Origin: Clostridiales bacterium
GTDB lineage: Bacteria > Bacillota_A > Clostridia > Saccharofermentanales > Saccharofermentanaceae
Assembly: GCA_017649745.1 (NCBI GenBank)
Contig: JAGCGE010000077.1
Span: 1-5,986 of the forward strand
Length of the DNA: 5,986 nt
Direction: 5' to 3'
Shown: positions 5,758-5,986 of the stretch, piece after piece
How positions within the stretch are numbered: the first letter of the stretch is position 1
Layout: the number at the start of each line of letters is the position of its first letter
Position numbers and translations under genes: made by a program
The notes under the pieces: generated by a model
Database searches by the model: none
Told to the model about the DNA's origin: nothing
What the model saw: the letters and a program-made list of their open reading frames with translations, nothing else

Positions 5758-5986
5758 TTAATAATATTTTTCAACTGTCACACTGATCTGCAGAGCCTGC
5801 GACCCGCCCCCCAACATGACGCCTCTGTTTATTGCACAGTCGAATGCATCTCTGCCCATACCGAGCTTGATGTATTCGTCCGTTATCTCGATATTGTGAG
5901 TCGGATCAAACGCAATATAACTGCCGTTATACACTGCCTCCACCCAGGAGTGGCTCTCTCCCTCGCCCACAATCAAACCGCTTACA
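5758..5986 (-). CDS. Transglutaminase-like protein, C-terminal end (5' part outside the window)
   Basis: The frame is open from the right edge to TAA at 5760-5758, giving the last 75 residues. It matches the end of bacterial transglutaminase-like (Transglut_core, papain-fold) proteins of about 280-300 residues. It begins in VSGLIVGEGESHSWVEAVY, which carries the catalytic His (SHSW), then AFDPTHN with the catalytic Asp, then the family tail GMGRDAFDCAINRGVMLGGG and a closing beta strand ending VTVEKYY. The catalytic Cys would lie upstream. Such proteins usually act as peptidases or amidases, not as protein cross-linkers. It is the furthest-upstream visible member of the operon; its stop overlaps an unused ATG of the AstE-like gene, indicating tight coupling. 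An internal TTG at 5976 could be mistaken for a start, but family homology continues upstream of it. Confidence 0.88.
   Translation of the reverse strand, partial: VSGLIVGEGESHSWVEAVYNGSYIAFDPTHNIEITDEYIKLGMGRDAFDCAINRGVMLGGGSQALQISVTVEKYY

Overview
The window looks like a piece of a Firmicutes genome, most likely a gut or rumen Clostridia (Lachnospiraceae-like). This rests on family content, moderate to low GC, strong GGAGG-type ribosome binding sites and tightly packed genes; no rRNA or marker gene confirms it. Every intact gene lies on the minus strand, so the text reads from high to low coordinates.

Right part (5986 to 2573): a compact, translationally coupled operon that enters from beyond the right edge. 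In order it holds the C-terminal end of a transglutaminase-like protein, an intact AstE/AspA-type (M14-like) zinc deacylase or carboxypeptidase, a second AstE/AspA-fold protein that has lost nearly all zinc-binding and catalytic residues, and a fusion of an FUSC-type membrane domain with a Cof-like HAD domain whose catalytic motifs are also degenerate. Junctions are TAATG/11 bp, 4 bp and an ATGA overlap. Two active-looking amide-chemistry enzymes sit beside two apparently catalytically dead proteins, one membrane-bound. This is the most interesting part of the window. I infer an unknown acyl-amino-acid or peptide handling and transport module.

Middle (2572 to 1598): a short intergenic region with a possible leader hairpin, then a complete CPBP-family (CAAX protease/bacteriocin-processing, Abi-like) membrane protease.

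Left-middle (1597 to 865): about 730 bp with no intact gene. It holds a patchwork of coding remnants on both strands: two unrelated zinc-ribbon fragments, two unidentified 3' gene ends facing each other across a perfect 16-bp hairpin, and a promoter with an operator-like inverted repeat. This looks like the edge of an accessory or decayed mobile region.

Left edge (864 to 1): the N-terminal 288 codons of an SF1 UvrD/PcrA-type helicase, AT-rich, with its own promoter, running out of the window.
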